Under the pieces are notes generated by a model that did not search any database, was not told where the DNA came from, and saw only the letters and a program-made list of their open reading frames with translations. From contig JAKPQU010000451.1 in assembly GCA_029555925.1 (NCBI GenBank), positions 1-24,808 of the forward strand: a DNA stretch of 24,808 bases. The letters run 5' to 3'. The first letter of the stretch is position 1; the number at the start of each line of letters is the position of its first letter. Origin of the DNA: Bacillota bacterium (GTDB lineage: Bacteria; Eremiobacterota; SpSt-956; JAKJGF01). Shown here one piece after another: positions 1-6,598 of this stretch. The position numbers and the translations under genes are program-made.

Positions 1-238
1 TTACGTTAAAATCTTTTCTCGGTATAAAAATATAACAGAGTTTTACTTTACGTTAAAATCTTTTCTCGGTATAAAAATATAACAGAGTTTTACGTTACGT
101 TAAAATCTTTTCTCGGTATAAAAATATAACAGAGTTTTACGTTACGTTAAAATCTTTTCTCGGTATAAAAATATAACAGAGTTTTACTTTACGTTAAAAT
201 CTTTTCTCGGTATAAAAATATAACAGAGTTTTACTTTA
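1..238. repeat. Tandem array of five 47-bp units
   Basis: Five copies start at 4, 51, 98, 145 and 192, with a constant 47-bp period and no unique sequence between copies. The only variation I see is T or G at one position near the unit end (ACTTTAC or ACGTTAC). The first bases of the window look like the tail of a preceding unit, so the array probably continues to the left. The last unit overlaps the TAA of the minus-strand kinase gene. On the minus strand each unit can fold weakly around a TTTT loop (CTCTGTTATA facing TATACCGAG), but no clean terminator results. It is a minisatellite, not CRISPR. Confidence 0.95.
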
Positions 239-1661
239 CCCAAGCAGCCGGTATGATACCTCTGGAAGAACTGTATTGAGGGTAATGACCCTGAAATTTT
301 CCGCCTTCACTTCCATGGACCGAATTACCGGGACAGCAGAGAGTGAATGCTTTTCTATCTGAAGATGTTATATAGATATAAGCCTGGTTTGAAAAAGGAC
401 ATTTAAGTTCTTTTACATAACCCAGACGAACAATAGAGGAAATACCGGGGGGATAACAGTTTCTATCTGAGAAGCACATTTCCATACCGGTTGCTATATT
501 CTTTAGATTTCTTATGCATTCCATTCTTTTTGTTCCGGTTTCTCTGCTTATGCCCGGTATTTCTGTCCTGGTTTCCCCTCTTGTATCTGGTCTTTCTGTC
601 CTGGTTTCTCCACTCATTTTTAATTCTTTTTCCCTCTTTGCTTTAATTATGTTAGGTATCAAAATAGCTGCCAGAATAGATATTATGGAAAGAACAATCA
701 TGAATTCTATCAAAGTAAATCCTTTCTTTGCAGGCGGTGGAGGGGAATGTTTTTTATGTGACTTTTTTTTCTGAGATTTTACTGCAGGAGCCTTTGGCGG
801 AGTCTGCTGTGGAAGCTGTTTTTTTATTTCTCCTGGTTTGCCGGGGAAATGTGACTTTTTATATTGTTCCAGTTTTTCTTTTAATTCAAGTGCACCAATA
901 TAACGTTTCAGAGGGTGTAATTGAATGGCTCTGTTTATTATGGCCTCCAGATCATCATCTATTGAAGGATTAAGTGATTTTATGGGAGGAAACTTGAATG
1001 GTGTAAGGGTAGGATCATATTTTGTGACCATCTGAAATAATATGACTCCGAGTGCGTATATGTCTGTCTGTATACAGGACTGTCCCCGTCCTTTATACTG
1101 TTCCGGTGCCGCATAGCCGGGGGAACCGAGTCGGAAGGTATCTGTATCTTTATCAGGATTATAGTAGCGGCATATGCCGAAATCTATAATCATTACTTTT
1201 TCCTGTGGTGTTATCATAATATTGGATGGTTTTAGATCCTTATATATAAGAGGCATTTCAAAGGTATTATGGAGATAATTCAAAATATCTGCAATCTCTA
1301 TGGCCCATTTAATTGCTTTCTCTAAAGGTACTGGCTCTGTGCTTTTATTTATTATATCTTCAAGAGTAGAGCCCTTTACATAATCCATTACAATATAATC
1401 ATGACCGTCCTGGCTGAAAATACCGTGCATCTCAGGGAGGCCGGCATGATTAAATCTTGCCATAAATTCTGATTCTCTGAAGAATATCTCTCTGGCAGAA
1501 TCTTTATTAACCATGGATTCTACAGAGAAATTCAGTTCTTTTACAACCAGTTGTTTACGGTCACTCATGGTTTCTACAAGATAAACACTGCCCATTGCAC
1601 CTTTCCCGAGGAGCTTTTTTACTGTATATTTATTATGAAGGACTGTGCCGGCTTCATGCAT
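231..1661 (-). CDS. Ser/Thr protein kinase with internal prepilin-type signal and pilin-like C-terminus
   Basis: The protein has 476 residues. Residues 10-268 are a Hanks-type kinase with glycine loop GKGAMG (19-24), lysine K41, catalytic loop YKDLKPSN (140-147, D142; Y-K replaces the usual H-R), DFG (160-162) and APE (185-187). A Pro/Lys-rich linker (about 280-313) leads to a type IV prepilin motif, KKG|FTLIE, with cleavable G314/F315, Glu at +5 and a hydrophobic helix at about 315-337. An 11-residue repeat follows (351-377), then a small Cys-containing pseudopilin-like domain (382-476). The ATG has SD AAAGAGGT about 9 nt upstream. The kinase would be cytoplasmic and the tail outside. Kinase identity is sure. 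Whether prepilin peptidase cleaves it, or the segment is only an anchor, cannot be told from sequence. Confidence 0.93.
   Translation of the reverse strand: MHEAGTVLHNKYTVKKLLGKGAMGSVYLVETMSDRKQLVVKELNFSVESMVNKDSAREIFFRESEFMARFNHAGLPEMHGIFSQDGHDYIVMDYVKGSTLEDIINKSTEPVPLEKAIKWAIEIADILNYLHNTFEMPLIYKDLKPSNIMITPQEKVMIIDFGICRYYNPDKDTDTFRLGSPGYAAPEQYKGRGQSCIQTDIYALGVILFQMVTKYDPTLTPFKFPPIKSLNPSIDDDLEAIINRAIQLHPLKRYIGALELKEKLEQYKKSHFPGKPGEIKKQLPQQTPPKAPAVKSQKKKSHKKHSPPPPAKKGFTLIEFMIVLSIISILAAILIPNIIKAKREKELKMSGETRTERPDTRGETRTEIPGISRETGTKRMECIRNLKNIATGMEMCFSDRNCYPPGISSIVRLGYVKELKCPFSNQAYIYITSSDRKAFTLCCPGNSVHGSEGGKFQGHYPQYSSSRGIIPAAWVK
527..620 (-). repeat. 33-bp in-frame repeat in the kinase gene
   Basis: Three degenerate copies of a 33-nt unit (11 codons) lie just after the transmembrane helix of the kinase. 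Each begins with E-T-x-T; the second and third plus-strand copies share nearly the same stretch at 560-578 and 593-611. Because the period is a multiple of three, copy-number change would lengthen or shorten the juxtamembrane linker without a frameshift. Confidence 0.75.
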
Positions 1662-1683
1662 CAGAGAATACCTCTTTAGATTT

Positions 1684-1712
1684 GTGACGCGTTACGCGTG
1701 ACGCGTTACGCG
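1684..1712. repeat. Heptamer array upstream of the kinase gene
   Basis: Four tandem heptamers alternate GTGACGC and GTTACGC. Read on the minus strand the array ends in GCGTCAC about 7 nt before the SD (AAAGAGGT) of the kinase gene, so it would lie in or next to its leader. ACGCGT palindromes inside it allow hairpins. Confidence 0.9.
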
Positions 1713-1752
1713 AGAATGAAGACTATTGATTAAATATATATTCCTGTAAATA

Positions 1753-1777
1753 ACTTATCATACTGGCTCTGATAAGT
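1753..1777 (-). promoter_or_regulatory. Candidate operator/promoter dyad of the kinase gene
   Basis: A perfect 8-bp inverted repeat, ACTTATCA and TGATAAGT, is separated by 9 bp. On the minus strand it overlaps a TTGACT -35-like hexamer (1780-1775); a -10 at normal spacing would be TAAGTT, which is weak. A dyad inside a promoter suggests a regulator site, but no regulator is identified. Confidence 0.35.
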
Positions 1778-1891
1778 CAATTTTGATAGTGTTTTTTTGA
1801 TTATGTTTTTTTACGACACGTAGATTCATTTTTACTGGAAATTGCAGTTTGATTTCATAAATCTATTAATTGATCAGGGTTTGGGTGATGG

Positions 1892-1916
1892 GTTAGTGAC
1901 CTGACCATAAGCATAT
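1892..1916 (-). repeat. Partial inverted copy of a dispersed repeat
   Basis: On the minus strand this reads TGCTTATGGTCAGGTCACTA, matching with two mismatches the conserved core TGCTTATGCTCAGGTCAGTA of the longer repeats at 5119-5218 and 10218-10309. Confidence 0.55.
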
Positions 1917-1934
1917 AATAAAAGTTGTCCTCCC

Positions 1935-1962
1935 GTCACGCGTTACCCGTTACCCGTTACGA
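1935..1962. repeat. Heptamer array upstream of the permease gene
   Basis: Four tandem heptamers: GTCACGC, two GTTACCC and GTTACGA, ending about 52 nt before the permease ATG. The two CCC units are degenerate. The array reads toward the gene. Confidence 0.85.
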
Positions 1963-2014
1963 TTCTCATATAACCCTATTGCATAGACGATAAAATTAAT
2001 ATAAAATACTAATT

Positions 2015-2962
2015 ATGAATGACGGAGATTTGTTTATACTTATAGTTTCAATACTTTCGGCAGCAATAAGATCAGGCACTCCTGTGCTCTTTGCAACAGT
2101 AGGAGAAATATTTACTGAAAAATCAGGAGTCCTTAATCTGGGGCTTGAAGGCATGATTCTGACAGGTGCCGTAACAGGTTATGCAGTAAATCATTATACG
2201 GGAAGTCTTTTTCTCGGAGTCCTTGCAGGTGTACTGGCGGGAGGACTGATAAGCCTCATCCATGCTTTTCTTACGGTAACTCTGAGAGCGAACCAGGTAG
2301 TGAGCGGTATAGCTCTTACCATATTTGGTACAGGCCTGAGCGGTCTTTTTGGTAAAAATCTTGTAGGAATTCCGACAAAAGGTTTTACTCCGATAGCAAT
2401 ACCTGTACTGTCTGACATTCCTGCAATAGGCACCATATTATTCAATCAGGATATACTTGTCTATTTTTCCTATGTGTTTATACCTCTGTGTTACTTTTAT
2501 ATCTTTAAAACAAGACCGGGGTTATATATGAGATCTGCAGGAGAAAATCCGAGAACGGCAGACTCTCTCGGCATTAATGTTTCTCTGATACGATACCTCT
2601 ATATATTTACGGGAGGACTTCTGTGCGGTCTTGGAGGGGTATATTTATCTCTTGCCTATACGCCCATGTGGGTTCAGGATATGAGCGCAGGAAGGGGATG
2701 GATTGCTATTGCCCTTGTGATATTTGCTACATGGAACCCAGTGAAAGCGGCGGCAGGTGCATATTTATTCGGAGGAGTAGATGCACTGCAACTCAGAATT
2801 CAGGCAACAGGTATAGCCAATATACCTGCACCGCTCCTTAAAATGTTACCATATATATTTACAATACTCGTTTTATTGATAGCCACCAAAGGAGCAGCCA
2901 GAAAAAGAATCGGAGCACCGGCAGCCCTTGGTATACCTTATGTGAGGGAAGAAAGAGGGTAA
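2015..2962 (+). CDS. ABC transporter permease, BMP-linked nucleoside/simple-sugar type (NupQ/YufQ-like)
   Basis: The 315-residue polytopic membrane protein belongs to the branched-chain-amino-acid permease superfamily. The N-terminal signature, a Ser-rich helix followed by GEIFTEKSGVLNLGLEGM (about 27-44), is typical of the second permease of BMP-family nucleoside importers. Several hydrophobic helices follow, and the family-type EAA-like loop lies around AGENPRTADSLGINV (175-189). It would import nucleosides or related small molecules together with a substrate-binding lipoprotein, an ATPase and a partner permease, none of which is in the window downstream; the upstream neighbour is divergent. 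No SD is visible before the ATG (only AT-rich sequence), so the start may be leaderless or weak. Substrate is inferred from family only. Confidence 0.9.
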   Translation: MNDGDLFILIVSILSAAIRSGTPVLFATVGEIFTEKSGVLNLGLEGMILTGAVTGYAVNHYTGSLFLGVLAGVLAGGLISLIHAFLTVTLRANQVVSGIALTIFGTGLSGLFGKNLVGIPTKGFTPIAIPVLSDIPAIGTILFNQDILVYFSYVFIPLCYFYIFKTRPGLYMRSAGENPRTADSLGINVSLIRYLYIFTGGLLCGLGGVYLSLAYTPMWVQDMSAGRGWIAIALVIFATWNPVKAAAGAYLFGGVDALQLRIQATGIANIPAPLLKMLPYIFTILVLLIATKGAARKRIGAPAALGIPYVREERG

Positions 2963-2967
2963 ATTCA

Positions 2968-3096
2968 GTGAAAAGTTAGTCGTGAGTCGTGAAGAGTAGG
3001 GGCGAACCACTGTGTCCGCCCGGTACCGGTGAAAAAACGCATCACGCATCACGCATCACGAACCACCCGTCACGCGTTACGCGTTACGCGTCACGA
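2968..3096. repeat. Composite intergenic repeat: GTGA module, GGGCGAAC palindrome, heptamer array
   Basis: Almost the whole gap between the permease stop and the next SD is repetitive. It runs as a GTGAAAAGT/GTGAGTC-type stretch, then AGTAGGGGCGAACC...GTCCGCCCGGTACCGGTGAAA (a small palindromic element), then a heptamer array at 3037-3096 (ATCACGC units, then GTCACGC and GTTACGC units, ending TCACGA). The same order of modules recurs at 23973-24074. The array ends about 5 nt before the AAAGGAGG ribosome site of the next gene. Confidence 0.85.
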
Positions 3097-3114
3097 TTAA
3101 AGGAGGAATTATAA

Positions 3115-3867
3115 ATGTCTAAAAAATTTTTTATCATATTATCCATCTTCCTACTTCTTGCATCATCCCTGATGGCACAGATGCCGGGAGATGACAGAAA
3201 TCCTGTAAATACAGGGAAATGTATAAATGCAGGTGCAGTTAAATCCATAGAGGAAGATAATAAAACTCTCAAAGTGGATACAGTAGACTATGGTTCAATA
3301 ATTCTGAAAATAAATGATTCTACTGAAATAAAAATAGACAATAATTTTTTGAATTTTGAAGATATTCGACAGGGAGATAAAATCTGGTTTGAAGGTTACT
3401 GGAGTAAAAACCTGTTGTCTGCAGTTAAAATTAAAATTCTTCAGGGAGATCCGAAATCATATCTTTACGGTAATACTTCTTCTCCCGGTTTTGCTAAAAA
3501 TGTTCAGACCGGAGTAACTTCATCAAATCTGTCACGTCTTACCATATCAAAAATTATAATAATAAGCAGGGGAGAAAAGATAAATCTCAGGGTGAAATTA
3601 TATAATGAAGGAGTAAATAATATAAGTGAACCTTATGCTATAATTCTTTATATAAGACAGACTCCCGGCGATAATTATGAACAGATAAAATTCTGGGAAG
3701 AAAAAGGACTGAAAGCTAAAAACTATTTAAGCAGAGATTATTTTATATACGGCCCGAGTCCATATCTGGGCATGAATTATTTTCAGGTAAAAGTGGATCT
3801 CGTTGATACATCAGGTAATGTTTTTTATACCTTTGAACAGGATTTTACAGGGAAAGATGTTTTGTAG
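3115..3867 (+). CDS. Secreted protein of unknown function (OB-like plus CARDB-like regions)
   Basis: The 250-residue protein starts at an ATG with an excellent SD (AAAGGAGG, about 8 nt away). Residues 1-21 are a signal peptide: Lys-Lys, a hydrophobic core and cleavage near LMA|QMPG. Residues about 36-105 look like a small beta-barrel domain (V-K-S-I near the start, a GDKIWFEGYW-like turn, A-V-K-I-K-I at the end), resembling DUF5666-type OB-like domains. Residues about 140-245 are beta-rich and resemble a CARDB-like immunoglobulin-type adhesion domain. It is probably exported and carries no lipobox or anchor. Domain assignments are by pattern only; no catalytic motif is visible. It follows the permease in the same direction but behind a long repeat, so co-transcription is uncertain. 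Confidence 0.8.
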   Translation: MSKKFFIILSIFLLLASSLMAQMPGDDRNPVNTGKCINAGAVKSIEEDNKTLKVDTVDYGSIILKINDSTEIKIDNNFLNFEDIRQGDKIWFEGYWSKNLLSAVKIKILQGDPKSYLYGNTSSPGFAKNVQTGVTSSNLSRLTISKIIIISRGEKINLRVKLYNEGVNNISEPYAIILYIRQTPGDNYEQIKFWEEKGLKAKNYLSRDYFIYGPSPYLGMNYFQVKVDLVDTSGNVFYTFEQDFTGKDVL

Positions 3868-3891
3868 GCGTGATGCGTGATGCGTAATGCG
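3868..3891. repeat. Heptamer array abutting the stop codon
   Basis: GCGTGAT, GCGTGAT, GCGTAAT and GCG follow the TAG of the secreted-protein gene with no gap. This is the reverse-complement orientation of the RTYACGC unit. Confidence 0.85.
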
Positions 3892-3905
3892 AGGAAGGGC
3901 ACCGG

Positions 3906-4148
3906 TTACTGCTCTAATTTGCGTGTGCCATGTTCTCTGGAATATTCAAAAATCTGGCCGTCATCCATCATGGCAAGAGGTTTTGGGCCGGAACATATGC
4001 CGGAAAATCCGGTGTTGCCAACCATACCTCTTTCCTGAAATCTTTCGGCAGGTAAGAAATCTTCTGTTTTTTCTATAGAAACAGAAGGTTTTTTTATACC
4101 TTTCATTACAGGATCTGATATGAGAAACTGACTGAAATCTGATTGCAT
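3906..4148 (-). CDS. Possible small protein, 80 aa, unknown
   Basis: This open frame encodes a hydrophilic 80-residue protein without signal peptide, membrane segment or repeats, and I do not recognise it. Support: its composition looks protein-like (balanced charge, a Gly-rich GMVGNTGFSGICSG stretch), and its ATG is preceded closely by a heptamer array reading toward it, as for several real genes here. Against: no SD is visible, and short frames also exist on the other strand and in another minus frame. It could be a remnant of a longer gene. Confidence 0.4.
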   Translation of the reverse strand: MQSDFSQFLISDPVMKGIKKPSVSIEKTEDFLPAERFQERGMVGNTGFSGICSGPKPLAMMDDGQIFEYSREHGTRKLEQ

Positions 4149-4153
4149 AATGT

Positions 4154-4211
4154 TCGTGACGCGTAACGGGTGGTTTCACCGCTCATTACTCACTACTCAC
4201 TACTCTTCGCC
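4154..4211. repeat. Heptamer arrays of two types
   Basis: GTGACGC/GTAACGG units (4154-4172) are followed, after a short GGTTTCACC piece, by TCATTAC, TCACTAC, TCACTAC (4183-4203). The second set has a different sequence but the same 7-bp period. Confidence 0.75.
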
Positions 4212-4217
4212 TTTCAA

Positions 4218-4246
4218 TTGACTTTTAAATATTCCTGTATTATGAT
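4218..4246 (+). promoter_or_regulatory. Sigma70-like promoter for the pentapeptide gene
   Basis: TTGACT (4218-4223) and TATGAT (4241-4246), each 5 of 6 to consensus, are separated by exactly 17 bp. Transcription would start near 4253, giving a leader of about 80 nt that includes the heptamer array at 4284-4313. Confidence 0.65.
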
Positions 4247-4283
4247 TATACCATACCTGTAAACATCTATATGGTGAATCCTC

Positions 4284-4313
4284 GCGTCACGCGTCACGCG
4301 TTACGCGTCACGA
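4284..4313 (+). repeat. Heptamer array in the pentapeptide gene leader
   Basis: GCGTCAC, GCGTCAC, GCGTTAC and GCGTCAC, ending GA, directly before the SD AAAAAGGGGG. With the promoter at 4218-4246 the array should be transcribed. Confidence 0.9.
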
Positions 4314-4332
4314 CAAAAAGGGGGACATTATC

Positions 4333-5127
4333 TTGTCAGAACCGGAAGATATGAGTAAAAAAGATTTAAGTGGAAGTGATATGAAGGGAAAAAACCTGAA
4401 GGGTCTAAATCTTCAGGGAGCCAATCTGAAGGGTGCAAACCTGTCAGGAGCCGATCTGTCAAATGCCAGTCTATCAGGAGCAAATTTGACGGAAGCAGAT
4501 CTCAGTTATGCAGATCTTACAAATGTCGATCTCAGTAATGCTCTTCTGACAGGAGCTAATATGAAAAAAGCCAGGCTCCTTTATGCAGACCTTGAAGGTA
4601 CTGACCTGAAAAATGTTATTCTGAGTTATGCAGACCTGAGATGTATTGATCTTGAGGGGAAAGATTTGAACGGTTCTGATTTAACCCATGCAGATTTAAG
4701 CAGGGCAAACCTTAAAGATGCCAATTTAAGCTACAGTGATCTCAGTTATGCAGATTTAAATAAAGCGGATCTTAACAGGGCAAACCTGAGTAATGCTCTT
4801 TTAACTGAAAGTAACCTGTCCGGGGCAAATATGACAGAAGCAGATTTGAGTAAAACCTGGATAGGTAAAGCCAGACTCTGTCATGCAAATCTCACAGGGG
4901 CAGATTTAAGTTACGGAGATTTAAGCAACGCAAATTTGAGTGATGCAAATTTAAACAATTCCAATCTGAGTTATACAAATCTTACAGGCGCAGATTTAAG
5001 CCTCACAAATATAGAAGGCGCAAATTTTACAGGAGCCAATTTAAATAATGTCGATCTCAGTAAAACAGACATAAGTAAAGCAGATCTTACAAGGGCAAAT
5101 CTGAAAGGCGCTACAGGTATTTACTGA
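4333..5127 (+). CDS. Pentapeptide-repeat protein
   Basis: The 264-residue protein is built almost entirely of A(D/N)LXX pentapeptides from about residue 11 to the end, roughly 48 in tandem. This pattern folds as a right-handed quadrilateral beta-helix. I chose the TTG start (4333) because AAAAAGGGGG lies about 8 nt upstream; an ATG at 4351 is less well placed. There is no signal peptide or fused domain, so it is probably cytoplasmic. Some family members (Qnr, MfpA) mimic DNA and bind gyrase, but nothing here shows that role. The TGA stop lies inside the first bases of a dispersed 100-bp repeat. Confidence 0.92.
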   Translation: MSEPEDMSKKDLSGSDMKGKNLKGLNLQGANLKGANLSGADLSNASLSGANLTEADLSYADLTNVDLSNALLTGANMKKARLLYADLEGTDLKNVILSYADLRCIDLEGKDLNGSDLTHADLSRANLKDANLSYSDLSYADLNKADLNRANLSNALLTESNLSGANMTEADLSKTWIGKARLCHANLTGADLSYGDLSNANLSDANLNNSNLSYTNLTGADLSLTNIEGANFTGANLNNVDLSKTDISKADLTRANLKGATGIY

Positions 5128-5218
5128 AGTGAGAAGTAAATAGTGAAACGCCAGAAAACCTTATCTAGTCTGGTTTATAACATATTAAAATATTAATTGC
5201 TTATGCTCAGGTCAGTAA
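5119..5218. repeat. Dispersed ~100-bp repeat, copy A
   Basis: It matches 10218-10309 closely apart from a few substitutions and an indel of about 8 bp near 5140. The copies share the ATTTACTGAAGTGAGAAGT start, a CAGAAAACC...GGTTT dyad and the TTGCTTATGCTCAGGTCAGT end. The final block alone recurs at 8580-8605. Copy A begins in the last codons of the pentapeptide gene. Confidence 0.88.
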
Positions 5219-5240
5219 CTTTACTGAGAAAATCTTTTTC

Positions 5241-5315
5241 CCTCTGGAGAAAGGAGAAAAGCTTACTCCAGAGGAACTGACAGCTTGATTGCTCCAGACA
5301 TTAATCTCTCTGGAG
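5241..5315. promoter_or_regulatory. Two tandem hairpins with interchangeable arms
   Basis: CCTCTGGAG (5241-5249) pairs perfectly with CTCCAGAGG (5266-5274). CTCCAGA (5292-5298) pairs with TCTGGAG (5309-5315). Because the arms are nearly the same, the outer and inner arms can also pair with each other, giving mutually exclusive folds. The right part overlaps the last codons of the minus-strand gene ending at 5301. There is no U-run, so it is not a standard terminator on either strand. Confidence 0.6.
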
Positions 5316-5591
5316 GAGATTATTTATGTCTATACCGGAATGTTCCATTGCAGCTTCTTTATAAAGCTCGACATTACCTAAATTTTTGAAGCTTGTTCCC
5401 CAGCCTTTTACAGCACCTTTAAAAAATCCCGGTATGTCTGATAGAGAAACCTTGCTGAGAGTTGCTGTATCTACAGAACCTTTTAACATTTCCGGTATGT
5501 CTGACATAGAAGCCTTGCTGAGAGTTTCTGTGTCTACACTGTTTTTAATAAATCCAACGAGTTTTGTCAGATTTTTTTGTCCTATAACCAT
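5301..5591 (-). CDS. Small protein with two 21-residue repeats, unknown function
   Basis: The 96-residue protein has a strong SD (AAGGAGGAAAA) 5-6 nt before the ATG, so it is very likely a real gene. Residues about 18-38 and 39-59 are tandem copies: each begins SVDT-x-TLSK, continues S-x-SDIP and ends in (L/F)KG. The repeat is also visible in the DNA. A lysine-rich segment and an acidic tail follow. There is no signal peptide or membrane helix. I do not recognise a family. It lies 94 bp downstream of the 5686-6444 gene on the same strand, so the two may be co-transcribed. Confidence 0.75.
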   Translation of the reverse strand: MVIGQKNLTKLVGFIKNSVDTETLSKASMSDIPEMLKGSVDTATLSKVSLSDIPGFFKGAVKGWGTSFKNLGNVELYKEAAMEHSGIDINNLLQRD

Positions 5592-5685
5592 ATGTTTTCC
5601 TCCTTATGTTAAATTTCATTAATAATCTGTTTTATACCAGTAGTTTCTTCTATAAAAATCATATTTAGCCACGAACTATCGAAAG

Positions 5686-6444
5686 TTAATAGTCAATGTC
5701 GTCCCAGAGAGTAGCCTTTTTCATTGCCTCCGGAGACTTTTTCGGAGAAGGAAGTAATATTTCTTTCCCACCGGCACTTCCTTTACTGGCACAGTATTCT
5801 TTCGCATCATTTAACCATTCTTTAGCTTTTTTGCTTTCAACAGCATTCAGTGCGGCAGAGAAAAATTTAGATGTTATTTCTGAATATGGCCCCGCCATAG
5901 TCATGTGTTCCAGTGCTAAGAGACCGATTTTTACTGCGTCATTCTCATTAATATTTACATGGCCATACGCATCATGTGAGATAGATTTTATAAATTCAAG
6001 CATCAGATTGAATGAAGGACTTTTATGATTTACACCATATTTGGTACCACTGTAGAAATTGTCAAAGATTTTTATCTGGCTGTAAGGGGTTTCAACAGAT
6101 TGTACCGATCTGTAAGTAGCATCAATAACGTTTTTCTCTACAGGCTCTTTTTGCGCCTCAGGTGTAAAGCATTCTTCTAAAAAGATTTCCCCTACCTTTA
6201 CTGCTTCTCTATCTTTTAATCTGTGGTCCCATGGTGTTGCAACTGCGTCACTGTCAATATTCTTTCTTGCCATTGTTGCTATCCATTTTTCATCTTCTGT
6301 TGTAAGAGGGGATTGTTTTATTTCATCATATATACTTTCCAGGACTTCCCTTTTAACACATTCTCCCTTAGTAACTTCTGAGAAAAGTTTATAGGCCTGT
6401 CCCATTTTTGGAGTAGCATTACTGCAATTGATGTCTCTCATCAT
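5686..6444 (-). CDS. Uncharacterised cytoplasmic protein, 252 aa
   Basis: The protein is mostly helical by composition and charged, without signal peptide, membrane segment or a motif I recognise. Two ATGs in a row (6444, 6441) follow an SD, GGAGGA, about 6-9 nt upstream. The C-terminus is Lys/Pro-rich (about 225-240) and ends in an acidic W-DDIDY tail. The gene reads divergently from the HTH-ATPase gene across a 348-bp region and is followed by the 96-residue repeat protein on the same strand. No function can be proposed. Confidence 0.8.
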   Translation of the reverse strand: MMRDINCSNATPKMGQAYKLFSEVTKGECVKREVLESIYDEIKQSPLTTEDEKWIATMARKNIDSDAVATPWDHRLKDREAVKVGEIFLEECFTPEAQKEPVEKNVIDATYRSVQSVETPYSQIKIFDNFYSGTKYGVNHKSPSFNLMLEFIKSISHDAYGHVNINENDAVKIGLLALEHMTMAGPYSEITSKFFSAALNAVESKKAKEWLNDAKEYCASKGSAGGKEILLPSPKKSPEAMKKATLWDDIDY

Positions 6445-6532
6445 AAATCTTCCTCCATATTTAAATGCATTGCCATTATATATCTTTTATTCTTCTTTAT
6501 TATTCATTGTTATTTATGATAACAAATATATA

Positions 6533-6598
6533 TTGACAAGTCAACAAAATTTTGTTAATAAAATGTTAACAAAATTTTATGAAATATTGTGTTATAAT
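6533..6598 (+). promoter_or_regulatory. Candidate promoter and operator region of the HTH-ATPase gene
   Basis: TGTTATAAT (6590-6598) is a perfect extended -10. Upstream lie a 14-bp palindrome, AACAAAATTTTGTT (6543-6556), and a second half-matching copy (6568-6580), offset by 25 bp. A TTGACA at 6533-6538 has only a weak -10 (TAATAA) at 17 bp. The paired motif looks like a regulator site between divergent genes; the HTH domain of the downstream protein is one possible reader, which is a guess. Confidence 0.45.

Larger units (their letters stand above)
1662..2014. other. Divergent intergenic region, kinase / permease
   Basis: This gap has no gene. It holds two heptamer arrays (1684-1712 and 1935-1962), an 8-bp inverted dyad (1753-1777) and a degenerate inverted copy (1892-1916) of a dispersed repeat also found at 5119-5218, 8580-8605 and 10218-10309. 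Nothing else is evident. Confidence 0.7.
3868..4332. other. Intergenic region, secreted protein / pentapeptide gene
   Basis: It contains heptamer arrays at 3868-3891, 4154-4172 and 4284-4313, a TCACTAC-type heptamer run at 4183-4205, a good plus-strand promoter (4218-4246), and a possible small minus-strand gene (3906-4148). Confidence 0.7.

Noticed and set aside
1..238. CRISPR array
   Set aside because: The 47-bp units are contiguous and identical; there are no unique spacers and no cas genes nearby.
514..973. Plus-strand open frames opposite the kinase gene
   Set aside because: They lie antisense to a well-supported kinase/pilin coding region and show no domain or SD.
3887..4078. Plus-strand 63-residue frame
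   Set aside because: It begins in the heptamer array, has no SD and is antisense to a more protein-like minus frame.
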